Of a DNA stretch of 11,331 bases, positions 6,527-11,331 are shown one piece after another. A model generated the notes under the pieces. That model was not told where the DNA came from and did not search any database. It saw nothing but the letters and a program-made list of their open reading frames with translations. The DNA comes from an uncultured Bacilli bacterium (lineage in GTDB: Bacteria > Bacillota_I > Bacilli_A > RF39 > UBA660). The stretch lies in contig CANQMC010000036.1 in assembly GCA_947624855.1 (NCBI GenBank), forward strand, positions 1-11,331, given 5' to 3'. Numbering within the stretch: the first letter of the stretch is position 1; each line of letters starts with the position of its first letter. Both the position numbers and the translations under genes were made by a program.

Positions 6527-7205
6527 TTTTTTCATAATAATGTAATAATATATCGTATTTTTTAGCAAAATCTTCAATAACACTTTTACGAATATCTTTT
6601 ATATTTTGATCTTTTAAATCTGTTTGTTTTTTGTTTGTTACATAATCAATATTTATAAATAAATATAATATATTATAATCATTATTATTACATTTGGTTA
6701 TGTCTGAAATTATTTGTTCTATTTTAACTATTTGATTTAAATTATTTTCAGTTAAATCAATTTTATTTTTTGTAAATAATTCTTGAATGCTTTGAAGATA
6801 TTTAGCATTTTTACGGATACTGTTAGTAAATATTTTGTATATGTATTGTAAAGCTACTTTACTATCATCATGATTATTAATATTAAGATTTAAAAGTAAA
6901 TATTCTTTTAATTCAGGTTCATTTGAATTAATAAAATCAGTTAATATTAATTCTTGATGTAATGTTTCTCTTAAAAAGAGATTTTTAAATAAACGGATTA
7001 AACGATCTAAAAGACTTATAAATTGTTCTTCGGGAGAAATAAAAACTTTTCCAATATTTTTAGAATTTTTGTGGTCAATTTCAGGAATTACAAAATCTAA
7101 ACTCCCTTTATCTATTAATCGATAAATTACTAAATCATAATCCTTATCACTATTTAAAATTAAATTTTTTAATGATTGTTTTTTGGTATTTAAATTATTT
7201 TGCAT
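6498..7205 (-). CDS. Hypothetical soluble protein beside an XRE regulator
   Basis: I do not recognise this 235-residue protein. It has no signal peptide or membrane helix and only one cysteine (TKCNN). It looks mostly alpha-helical, with a lysine-rich N-terminus and C-terminus (YYEKRKNYLKYIH) and an acidic centre. Likely helices include QFISLLDRLIRLFKNLF and YLQSIQELFTKNKI. No catalytic or nucleic-acid-binding motif is evident. The ribosome site AAAGGA lies eight bases before ATG. The gene is divergent from the small XRE regulator, sharing a 96-base intergenic region that contains two inverted repeats, so the regulator may control it. A toxin, phage-defence or sensor role would be speculation. 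Base composition matches the neighbours. Confidence 0.75.
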   Translation of the reverse strand: MQNNLNTKKQSLKNLILNSDKDYDLVIYRLIDKGSLDFVIPEIDHKNSKNIGKVFISPEEQFISLLDRLIRLFKNLFLRETLHQELILTDFINSNEPELKEYLLLNLNINNHDDSKVALQYIYKIFTNSIRKNAKYLQSIQELFTKNKIDLTENNLNQIVKIEQIISDITKCNNNDYNILYLFINIDYVTNKKQTDLKDQNIKDIRKSVIEDFAKKYDILLHYYEKRKNYLKYIH

Positions 7206-7219
7206 ACTACATTTCCTTT

Positions 7220-7243
7220 CTAATCGCTAACTTTACAGATTAG
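7220..7243. repeat. Inverted repeat between the divergent unknown and XRE genes
   Basis: CTAATC (7220-7225) and GATTAG (7238-7243) are a perfect 6-base inverted repeat with a 12-base centre. It lies just upstream of the ribosome site of the leftward gene. It could be an operator for the XRE protein or a leader hairpin; either is inference. Confidence 0.4.
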
Positions 7244-7269
7244 GTTGTGGTTATATTTTAAATAAAATC

Positions 7270-7299
7270 GTATCATACTATTAGAAAAAAAGGTGATAC
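7270..7299 (+). repeat. Inverted repeat covering the XRE ribosome binding site
   Basis: GTATCA (7270-7275) and TGATAC (7294-7299) are complementary, with an 18-base gap. The right arm overlaps the AGGTGAT ribosome site and lies just before TTG 7302. In RNA it could mask translation; in DNA it could be a repressor site. Six base pairs in A/T-rich sequence may be chance. Confidence 0.35.
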
Positions 7300-7301
7300 A
7301 A

Positions 7302-7559
7302 TTGGATTTACAATACATAGTAGGTATTAACGTAAAATATTATCGCTATATGAAAGGTCTTACTCAAGAAGGTTTAGCTGAAAAAATTAATGTAAGTACA
7401 AATTATATTGGTCGCCTAGAACGAGGACAACATAATCCTTCTTTGAAAAAGATTGATAATATAGCTAGGTGTCTTGATATTGAAGCTTATCAATTATTTA
7501 TGAAAGACACTGCTAAAGAGAAATTACCTAGTCGTGTAAATTTAACTAAGAGAAAATAA
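7302..7559 (+). CDS. Small XRE-family (HTH_3) DNA-binding regulator
   Basis: This short protein is almost entirely one Cro/CI-type helix-turn-helix domain. GINVKYYRYMKGLTQEGLAEKI forms helices 1-2, NVSTNYIGRLERGQHNPSL the turn and recognition region, and KIDNIARCLDIEAYQLF the closing helices. A basic tail (PSRVNLTKRK) follows, with no ligand-binding domain. Start choice: TTG 7302 gives 85 residues and sits six bases after AGGTG. A GTG at 7293 lies inside that ribosome site and would add three residues, so TTG is preferred. Such small regulators commonly repress their own or divergent genes. Candidates here are the unknown gene on its left and the small acidic-protein gene on its right, whose promoter carries a palindrome. 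Confidence 0.9.
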   Translation: MDLQYIVGINVKYYRYMKGLTQEGLAEKINVSTNYIGRLERGQHNPSLKKIDNIARCLDIEAYQLFMKDTAKEKLPSRVNLTKRK

Positions 7560-7580
7560 CATTAAGTTATTTCTTTTTTA
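7554..7580 (+). terminator. Intrinsic terminator of the XRE gene
   Basis: AAATAAC (7554-7560), loop ATTAA and GTTATTT (7566-7572) are followed by C and six T. The left arm includes the TAA stop of the XRE gene. Confidence 0.7.
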
Positions 7581-7644
7581 TTATACCACATATTTTATAT
7601 TATGTTAGATTTTTTTGATATAATTATATACTATATTTTATAAT

Positions 7645-7776
7645 TTAGTTAGTTATATCAAGGCTAACAATCTCATTTTCTTCTGCTAAAAAGTTATCTT
7701 TAGCTTGTTCATTATTACTCAAATATTCACATTCTTCACTATTGCTATATTTTTCTAGCCATTCATTTAATTCCAT
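7645..7776 (-). CDS. 43-residue acidic small protein
   Basis: This short gene fills most of an otherwise empty 383-base gap. The product starts MELNEWLEKYSNSEECEYL, continues SNNEQAKDNFLAEENE and ends IVSLDITN. It is strongly acidic, with one cysteine and no membrane segment. Support for translation is good: AAAGGAGTG lies five bases before the ATG, and a near-consensus promoter lies upstream (7856-7828). I do not recognise the family. It is convergent with the XRE gene, and a palindrome at the start of its transcript makes regulation by that protein plausible. It could be an antitoxin-like or regulatory peptide, but there is no direct evidence. Confidence 0.7.
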   Translation of the reverse strand: MELNEWLEKYSNSEECEYLSNNEQAKDNFLAEENEIVSLDITN

Positions 7777-7810
7777 TATTTCACTCCTTTTATTATAAAA
7801 TTTATACTAT

Positions 7811-7824
7811 AACAAGCACTTGTT
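7811..7824. promoter_or_regulatory. Palindromic operator candidate for the small-protein gene
   Basis: AACAAGCACTTGTT has perfect 6-base arms around a 2-base centre. On the minus strand it begins four bases after the -10 box, across the expected transcription start. This is a classic repressor position for an XRE-type dimer. Confidence 0.55.
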
Positions 7825-7827
7825 TAA

Positions 7828-7856
7828 ATTTTATGATTTATTTCTTAATTTGTCAA
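7828..7856 (-). promoter_or_regulatory. SigA promoter of the 43-residue protein gene
   Basis: The minus strand reads TTGACA (7856-7851, perfect -35), a 17-base spacer and TAAAAT (7833-7828). It is one of the best promoters in the window and lies about 50 bases before the small start codon. Confidence 0.78.
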
Positions 7857-7933
7857 GTGTTATTGTTTTTTAGTTAGATTCTTTATTAGTTTATATATTA
7901 TATTTTACGATTAATTTAGGTTTTTGTTCTATT

Positions 7934-7959
7934 AAAAAAGTTCTAATTTGCAAGAACTT
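7934..7959 (-). terminator. Intrinsic terminator of the LCP gene
   Basis: On the minus strand AAGTTC (7959-7954), a 10-base loop and GAACTT (7943-7938) are followed by a T-run. The TAG stop of the LCP gene lies inside the hairpin. The plus strand also has a T-rich tail, so it may act both ways. Confidence 0.6.
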
Positions 7960-9364
7960 CTTTTATTTTATTTTGAGCATTTATAATAGTATTAGAATCT
8001 GGTATCATAACATAAGATTTTAGGCTACCATAAGAATAAGTATAGTCAAAACCATTAGTACCATCTAAACTATAAGTTGTTATATCCCATTTGGGATTAG
8101 AATCAATTTGAAATTTAATAAATTCAGTAATTTCTTCTGTTTTTAAATTTGTTACAAAAGCTTTACTTAATGTTTTTAATAAACTATTATATTTAGTAAT
8201 AATTGAAGGACTTATAGCTTTATCAATCATAGCTTCTATCATCGCGGCTTGATTTTCGCCCCTTACCCGATCACCAGCAGAAAAGGCTTTTCTTTCTCTT
8301 ACAAATGATAGAGCTTTTTTTCCATCAACATAATTATTGCCTTTTTGATAATAATAACCATCTTTGGAAGTAAAACTATATTTTGAATAAACATTTACTC
8401 CTTCTAATTTATCAACTATATTAATTAAGGAAGTAAAGTTTACTTTTAGATAATAATTTATTTTAATATTTAAGAGTTCTTCAATTGTTTTAACACTAGT
8501 TTCAATACCATATATTCCAGCATGTGTTAATTTATCTTTGGCATTTTTGCCATATAAAGAAACATAGTAATCTCTAGGAATAGAAGTAATTAATATTTTA
8601 TTAGTTTTAGGATTAACACTTATAATCATATTTACATCACTTCTAGATACAGAACTTACTGATCCATATGTATCTATTCCAGAAATATAAACATTAAAGG
8701 AATTTTTAGTAATATCAACGGAATTTGAAATATCTTTTGTTTCAATATCAATGGAGAATTCATAAATTACTTCATAGGAATTAACAAAATCTTCATCATT
8801 TTCGTTTAAAATTGTTAATAAAGAGTTTTCGATTAACATACTTGAAACAGTTTTATTTAAAAAATCATTTTTTAAATTACTTATATCTTCATATGTTTTA
8901 AATTCTACAGTTATTTTATTAGTTATTTTATTTTTAGCATCTTTACCTCCTTCGGTATTTAAAGGTAAAGAACCGATGGTTGTGTTTTGTAAATCTTCAA
9001 TGCTCTTGGATTTACTATCTTTTAAAACTAAAAGACTATAATTTTCGGTTTTATAATTTTGGTATCCAAGTTTTTTTAAAAAACCTAAAGTGTTTAATTC
9101 ATATACAATCATTAATATAACGAGTGCGATATAAATAAGAGACATAATTGTGCCAAAAATACGCCTTTTAACTCCCCTTTTTGTTAATATTAACATAGTA
9201 AATATTAAATCAAAAGAAATTAATAAACCACATAGTAATAAATAATATTCTATTGGTAAAACATCTATAAATTTAAATAAACATAAGGTTATAATAGTTA
9301 TTAAAGCCATAGCAAAGGCTAGATATTTAAAAAATGGTATTATTTTATCATGCTTTTTTTTCAT
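7943..9364 (-). CDS. LytR-CpsA-Psr (LCP) family cell-wall polymer ligase
   Basis: LCP proteins transfer lipid-linked anionic polymers (teichoic acid or capsule) to peptidoglycan outside the membrane. This one has 473 residues. Three membrane helices lie at about 8-32, 39-60 and 69-88, then an extra domain at about 105-215, then the LCP domain from 220. Conserved elements are SGIDTYG (228-234), RSD (Arg241, Asp243), IPRDYYV (Arg264, Asp265), HAGIYG, LEGVNVY, SFVRERKAF (Arg356, Arg358) and GDRVRGENQ (Asp365, Arg368). All expected phosphate-binding arginines and metal-binding aspartates are present. The middle domain (SIEDLQNTTIGSL; KTYEDISNLKNDF; SSMLIENSLL) resembles a periplasmic solute-binding fold. 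AGAGGTGA precedes the ATG. It follows the PAP2 gene but has its own extended -10 promoter. Confidence 0.93.
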   Translation of the reverse strand: MKKKHDKIIPFFKYLAFAMALITIITLCLFKFIDVLPIEYYLLLCGLLISFDLIFTMLILTKRGVKRRIFGTIMSLIYIALVILMIVYELNTLGFLKKLGYQNYKTENYSLLVLKDSKSKSIEDLQNTTIGSLPLNTEGGKDAKNKITNKITVEFKTYEDISNLKNDFLNKTVSSMLIENSLLTILNENDEDFVNSYEVIYEFSIDIETKDISNSVDITKNSFNVYISGIDTYGSVSSVSRSDVNMIISVNPKTNKILITSIPRDYYVSLYGKNAKDKLTHAGIYGIETSVKTIEELLNIKINYYLKVNFTSLINIVDKLEGVNVYSKYSFTSKDGYYYQKGNNYVDGKKALSFVRERKAFSAGDRVRGENQAAMIEAMIDKAISPSIITKYNSLLKTLSKAFVTNLKTEEITEFIKFQIDSNPKWDITTYSLDGTNGFDYTYSYGSLKSYVMIPDSNTIINAQNKIKEVLAN

Positions 9365-9386
9365 TTACTTCACCTCTAGTATATTT

Positions 9387-9395
9387 ATTATAACA
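9387..9395 (-). promoter_or_regulatory. Extended -10 promoter of the LCP gene
   Basis: The minus strand reads TGTTATAAT (TGn plus consensus TATAAT), 22 bases before the LCP start, in the 47-base gap after the PAP2 gene. There is no clear -35 box, as is common with extended -10 promoters. Confidence 0.6.
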
Positions 9396-9411
9396 CGATA
9401 TAACTAAAAAA

Positions 9412-10005
9412 TTAAATAAAATTTAAAATAAAGTGTATAGTGTATACATATAAAAGTAAATAGGAAGTTGATATTAAAAATGCTCCAATAGTATCACTTA
9501 AATAATGAACTCCTAAGTATATACGACTAAATGCTATTACAATAATTAAAAGTATTAAAAAAATAATTAAAAATATTTTTATTGGTATTAATAAAGAACT
9601 TAATATTATTAAATAAATTAAAAAACCATAAAAACAGGTAGCACTCATAGTATGACCAGAAGGATAACTATAGCCTTTTTCTTTAACTAATCTTCTTATA
9701 TTAGGTCTTTTTCTTTTAAAAATATGTTTAAAAGTTGTAATTAAAAGTGAATTTATTATTAATAAGATTATAATTAAATAAATTATTTTTTTAGAGGGAA
9801 ATAATAATAAAATAAAGCATAATAAAACAAAATATTTAGTACTAGCTAAATTAGTTATTATTTTTAATATTTTAATAAATGGTTCTTTAATAGTTAATTT
9901 TTGATAAAAATTATTATCAATATCTATTAATTTATCTTTATTCATAAGATATGACCAAATAAAAAATAATAATATAAAAATAATTAATATTAATATCATA
10001 TACAT
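9412..10005 (-). CDS. PAP2-family membrane lipid phosphatase
   Basis: This roughly 197-residue protein is very hydrophobic, with about six membrane helices, and has the full PAP2 signature. KHIFKRKRP (Lys94, Arg101, Pro102) is motif 1, YPSGHTM (Ser117, Gly118, His119) motif 2 and SRIYLGVHYLSD (Arg162, His168, Asp172) motif 3, numbered from the GTG at 10008. The histidines and aspartate form the phosphatase relay. Substrates in this family include undecaprenyl pyrophosphate (BcrC type) and phosphatidylglycerol phosphate (PgpB type), and the sequence does not decide between them. Recycling of undecaprenyl carrier would fit the downstream LCP gene, which releases that carrier. The start is uncertain: GTG 10008 is followed at once by ATG 10005, ATG 9999 is also possible, and no strong ribosome site is seen. 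Confidence 0.92.
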   Translation of the reverse strand: MYMILILIIFILLFFIWSYLMNKDKLIDIDNNFYQKLTIKEPFIKILKIITNLASTKYFVLLCFILLLFPSKKIIYLIIILLIINSLLITTFKHIFKRKRPNIRRLVKEKGYSYPSGHTMSATCFYGFLIYLIILSSLLIPIKIFLIIFLILLIIVIAFSRIYLGVHYLSDTIGAFLISTSYLLLYVYTIHFILNFI

Positions 10006-10106
10006 CACATTATATATTATATCTTAAAATAATAAAAAATTGTAGGTAATTAAATAAATTGTTTAAAATATTTAAATAAAGGGTATATTAAATAAGAGTG
10101 ATTGAA

Positions 10107-10760
10107 ATGAAAAATAAAATATTTGCAGATGGTTTTTGTTTTAAAAAGATATTTATATTTTTTGTATTGGGATGTCTTTTGGGAACTTTTTATGAAGAAA
10201 TATTAGATTTTATTAAATCTGGTGTTTGGGAATCAAGAAAAGGTTTACTTTGGGGACCATTTAATCCTATATATGGTTTTGGTGTTTTAGTGTTGGTTCT
10301 TTTTTTAGGAAAACATTATAAAGATAGAGGTATTTTTAAAACTTTTATTTATGCAACTTTAATTGGAGGTATAACAGAATATTTAACTAGTTTAATTGCC
10401 GATCGTATTTTTGGTATAGAATTTTGGGATTATTCTAATCGCTTTTTAAATATAGGTGGAAGAACTACTATTCCTTATATGCTCGGTTGGGGTTTGGCTG
10501 GTTTAATTTTAATTAAAGTTATTTATCCTTTTCTTTCTAAATTAATTCATAAAATCCCAATTAAAATTGGTAATATTATTTATTATATATTATTTATTTT
10601 TATGGTGGGTAATATGGTTATTACCTATACGGCTTTAGGAAGAATGGAAATGCGCGATAAAGGAATTAAACCTTATACTTTTATAGGTGAGATATGTGAT
10701 AAAGTTTTTCCTAATGATTATTTATATAAAAAATTACCTTTAATGAAACCTGATGATTAA
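10107..10760 (+). CDS. PF06541-type multi-pass membrane protein (putative ABC-transporter type IV, CmpB-like)
   Basis: The protein has about 217 residues and five or more membrane helices. It matches what I know of the PF06541 family by an early helix followed by FYEEI, then the block RKGLLWGPFNPIYGFG, then ITEYLTSLI, and then EFWDYSNRFLNIGGR, the most diagnostic stretch. The family is named as a putative transporter component, but biochemical function is poorly known. After the family block the C-terminal part has another helix (about 157-180) and a soluble tail ending PLMKPDD. Start choice: AAGAGTGATT places a site eight bases before ATG 10107. GTG 10098, three codons earlier, overlaps that site and is less likely. 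It is divergent from the PAP2 gene across about 100 bases of A/T-rich sequence. Confidence 0.85.
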   Translation: MKNKIFADGFCFKKIFIFFVLGCLLGTFYEEILDFIKSGVWESRKGLLWGPFNPIYGFGVLVLVLFLGKHYKDRGIFKTFIYATLIGGITEYLTSLIADRIFGIEFWDYSNRFLNIGGRTTIPYMLGWGLAGLILIKVIYPFLSKLIHKIPIKIGNIIYYILFIFMVGNMVITYTALGRMEMRDKGIKPYTFIGEICDKVFPNDYLYKKLPLMKPDD

Positions 10761-10768
10761 CTATAATT

Positions 10769-10852
10769 TTAAAGCTCTAATATAATCCTATTAATTTTTT
10801 TATAGTTTTTTGAATTGGGAGTTGTGGAAGAGAAATATCTTTGTGTTATCAT
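10769..10852 (-). CDS. Possible 27-codon small ORF downstream of the attenuator-like hairpins
   Basis: On the minus strand AAGGAG lies four bases before an ATG. The frame encodes MITQRYFSSTTPNS followed by KNYKKINRIILEL. The frame is open a further 32 codons upstream with no better start. The product is short, basic and polar, and I cannot name a family. It is the only ORF-like object after the two leftward hairpins and could be a remnant of a larger gene. It lies between the end of the PF06541-type gene and the hairpin region, convergent with that gene. Confidence 0.3.
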   Translation of the reverse strand: MITQRYFSSTTPNSKNYKKINRIILEL

Positions 10853-10885
10853 AATGCTCCTTATTATTGTGATTTTAATCATACT

Positions 10886-10919
10886 AATAAAAATAGTACC
10901 AACTGTATAGGTCGGTACT
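10886..10919 (-). terminator. Leftward intrinsic terminator (hairpin 2 of a putative attenuator)
   Basis: On the minus strand AGTACCGAC (10919-10911), a 7-base loop and GTTGGTACT (10903-10895) form a 9-pair stem with one G-T pair, followed by ATTTTTATT. Its left arm could instead pair with GGTACT in hairpin 1 (10944-10939). Confidence 0.6.
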
Positions 10920-10933
10920 GGTCTAAAATTTTT

Positions 10934-10974
10934 GGAATAGTACCTAACTCATCAAAATTAGGTATTCCTTTTTT
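10934..10974 (+). terminator. Rightward intrinsic terminator; also hairpin 1 of the leftward leader
   Basis: GGAATA GT ACCTAA (10934-10947) pairs with TTAGGTATTCC (10958-10968), giving an 11-base-pair stem with a 2-base bulge, followed by six T. It is a strong terminator on the plus strand, some 170 bases after the PF06541-type gene. On the minus strand the same hairpin sits ahead of the leftward terminator. Confidence 0.7.
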
Positions 10975-10985
10975 ATTTTATGCAA
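10944..10985 (-). CDS. Candidate leader peptide (13 residues) of the leftward attenuator
   Basis: TTG at 10985, four bases after AGCAGG, opens MHKIKKEYLILMS and stops at TAG 10946-10944. Translation covers one arm of hairpin 1 and the stop lies at the start of the other arm. This is the arrangement by which ribosome stalling controls attenuators. The TTG start, the short spacing and the size make this tentative. Confidence 0.3.
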   Translation of the reverse strand: MHKIKKEYLILMS

Positions 10986-10991
10986 GTTTCC
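10969..10991 (+). repeat. Direct repeat, copy 1 (23 bases)
   Basis: TTTTTTATTTTA followed by TGCAAGTTTCC matches copy 2 at 11043-11065 in 21 of 23 positions. On the minus strand each copy holds an AACTTGC start region of a mini-ORF. Confidence 0.7.
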
Positions 10992-11023
10992 TGCTATTAT
11001 TCTTTAAGTAATCACCTTACTAT

Positions 11024-11059
11024 TTAGATAATAAAAACATTATTTTTTATTTTAAGCAA
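11024..11059 (-). CDS. Candidate upstream mini-ORF (11 residues) sharing the repeat
   Basis: TTG at 11059 encodes MLKIKNNVFII and stops at TAA 11026-11024. The first codons (M-x-K-I-K) match the candidate leader peptide at 10985 because both lie on the duplicated 23-base repeat. AAGGGA is only two bases from the TTG, so translation is doubtful. Confidence 0.18.
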   Translation of the reverse strand: MLKIKNNVFII

Positions 11060-11065
11060 GTTCCC
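11043..11065 (+). repeat. Direct repeat, copy 2 (23 bases)
   Basis: TTTTTTATTTTA followed by AGCAAGTTCCC is the second copy, 74 bases from the first, differing at positions 13 and 21. Confidence 0.7.
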
Positions 11066-11076
11066 TTGGCGTATTC

Positions 11077-11105
11077 ATCATAACATAAAAGCGCACTTTT
11101 ATCAA
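11077..11105 (-). promoter_or_regulatory. Leftward promoter with inverted repeat in its spacer
   Basis: The minus strand reads TTGATA (11105-11100), a 17-base spacer and TATGAT (11082-11077). The perfect inverted repeat ATAAAAG CGCA CTTTTAT (11085-11102) fills the spacer and touches the -35 box, so it could be an operator. It would drive the leader with the mini-ORFs and two hairpins. Confidence 0.65.
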
Positions 11106-11144
11106 GTACGTTTTATAAATTGACATAATTTAGTGCAAAAAACG

Positions 11145-11173
11145 TTGAACAAAGAACATTTGTTTGATATAAT
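11145..11173 (+). promoter_or_regulatory. Rightward extended -10 promoter with inverted repeat
   Basis: TTGAAC (11145-11150), a 17-base spacer and TATAAT (11168-11173) preceded by TGA (extended -10). AACAAA (11148-11153) and TTTGTT (11159-11164) form an inverted repeat in the spacer. It is about 40 bases from the leftward promoter, back to back. Confidence 0.7.
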
Positions 11174-11204
11174 TTTATTAGGAAAATTTAATAGTTGGGT
11201 GCTG

Positions 11205-11275
11205 CCTCTATCTTTGTAGACTGGAGGTGATGCTTGATGAATAAGAAAGATTTTTTGCTCTCTTTTATCCAATGA
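11205..11275 (+). other. Leader with possibly masked Shine-Dalgarno and 12-codon ORF
   Basis: GCCTC (11204-11208) can pair with GAGGT inside GGAGGTGA (11223-11230), a very strong ribosome site. It is followed nine bases later by ATG 11237, with an in-frame TTG at 11234. The ORF encodes MNKKDFLLSFIQ and stops at TGA 11273-11275. The same frame stays open beyond that stop to the window edge and reads a hydrophobic stretch beginning HRFVSVTFYV. It could be a leader peptide, a very small protein, or a broken small hydrophobic (type I toxin-like) gene. The mRNA would continue past the window. Confidence 0.4.
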
Positions 11276-11331
11276 CACAGATTTGTTTCCGTTACTTTTT
11301 ATGTTAGGGGATTGAATTTCACCTTTAAATT

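Noticed and set aside
10769..10948. 59-codon open frame on the minus strand as a real gene
   Set aside because: It crosses the leftward terminator and has no start with a ribosome site before ATG 10852; only the 27-codon part is listed, at low confidence.
10889..10980. Minus-strand frame reading KKGIPNFDELGTIPK and onward
   Set aside because: It has no credible start codon, has a stop just upstream and covers both hairpins, so the structure explains the sequence better.
11195..11230. Resemblance to a T-box or SRP RNA (GGGTGCTGCC)
   Set aside because: The T-box AGGGTGGNACCGCG element and the SRP GGAAGCAGC region are both missing.
1..11331. tRNA, rRNA, CRISPR array, transposase or integrase
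   Set aside because: No cloverleaf, spaced identical repeats or DDE/tyrosine recombinase motifs were seen on either strand.

Overview
The window is about three-quarters A+T, uses UGA as a stop codon (one gene ends in it, and every tryptophan I checked is UGG), and has strong AAAGGAGG-type ribosome binding sites and SigA-like promoters. This points to a low-GC Bacillota/Bacilli lineage close to the uncultured gut Mollicutes/Erysipelotrichia-type bacteria. It is not a Mycoplasma with code 4. An LCP-family wall-polymer ligase and a PAP2 lipid phosphatase suggest a cell envelope with surface polymers.

Layout. 1-1264 (-): GTPase Obg, running off the left edge a few residues short of its end. 1312-2061 (-): an unrecognised membrane-anchored extracytoplasmic protein. 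2179-4797 (-): a compact five-gene operon (gaps of 4-17 bases) with its own promoter and terminator. It encodes two tiny cysteine-rich pilin-like proteins, two larger TadE/F-like pseudopilins and a TadZ/CpaE-like protein with a degenerate P-loop. All four pilin-like proteins start with the same six-residue leader pattern ending in Gly, so this looks like a divergent Tad/Flp-type pilus locus split from its motor genes. 4948-6501 (+): a CPBP intramembrane protease, then a metallophosphoesterase that has lost several metal or catalytic ligands. 6498-7205 (-) and 7302-7559 (+): an unknown soluble protein and a small XRE regulator, divergently arranged. 7645-7776 (-): a 43-residue acidic small protein with a near-consensus promoter and a 14-base palindrome at the start of its transcript. 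7943-9364 (-) and 9412-10005 (-): LCP protein and PAP2 phosphatase. 10107-10760 (+): a PF06541-type multi-pass membrane protein.

The last ~560 bases hold no ordinary gene but are dense in signals. Two strong divergent promoters each carry an inverted repeat in the spacer. A leftward leader contains two related mini-ORFs followed by two hairpins with mutually exclusive pairing, which is the architecture of a transcription attenuator. A rightward transcript has a potentially masked Shine-Dalgarno before a 12-codon ORF. G+C is higher here (51 of the last 161 bases by hand count), so this edge may be an acquired element.

Best candidates for something undescribed are the pilin operon with its shared short leader, the right-edge attenuator/small-ORF module, and the 43-residue protein beside the XRE regulator. 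Family assignments come from motifs read by eye; no database search was possible.
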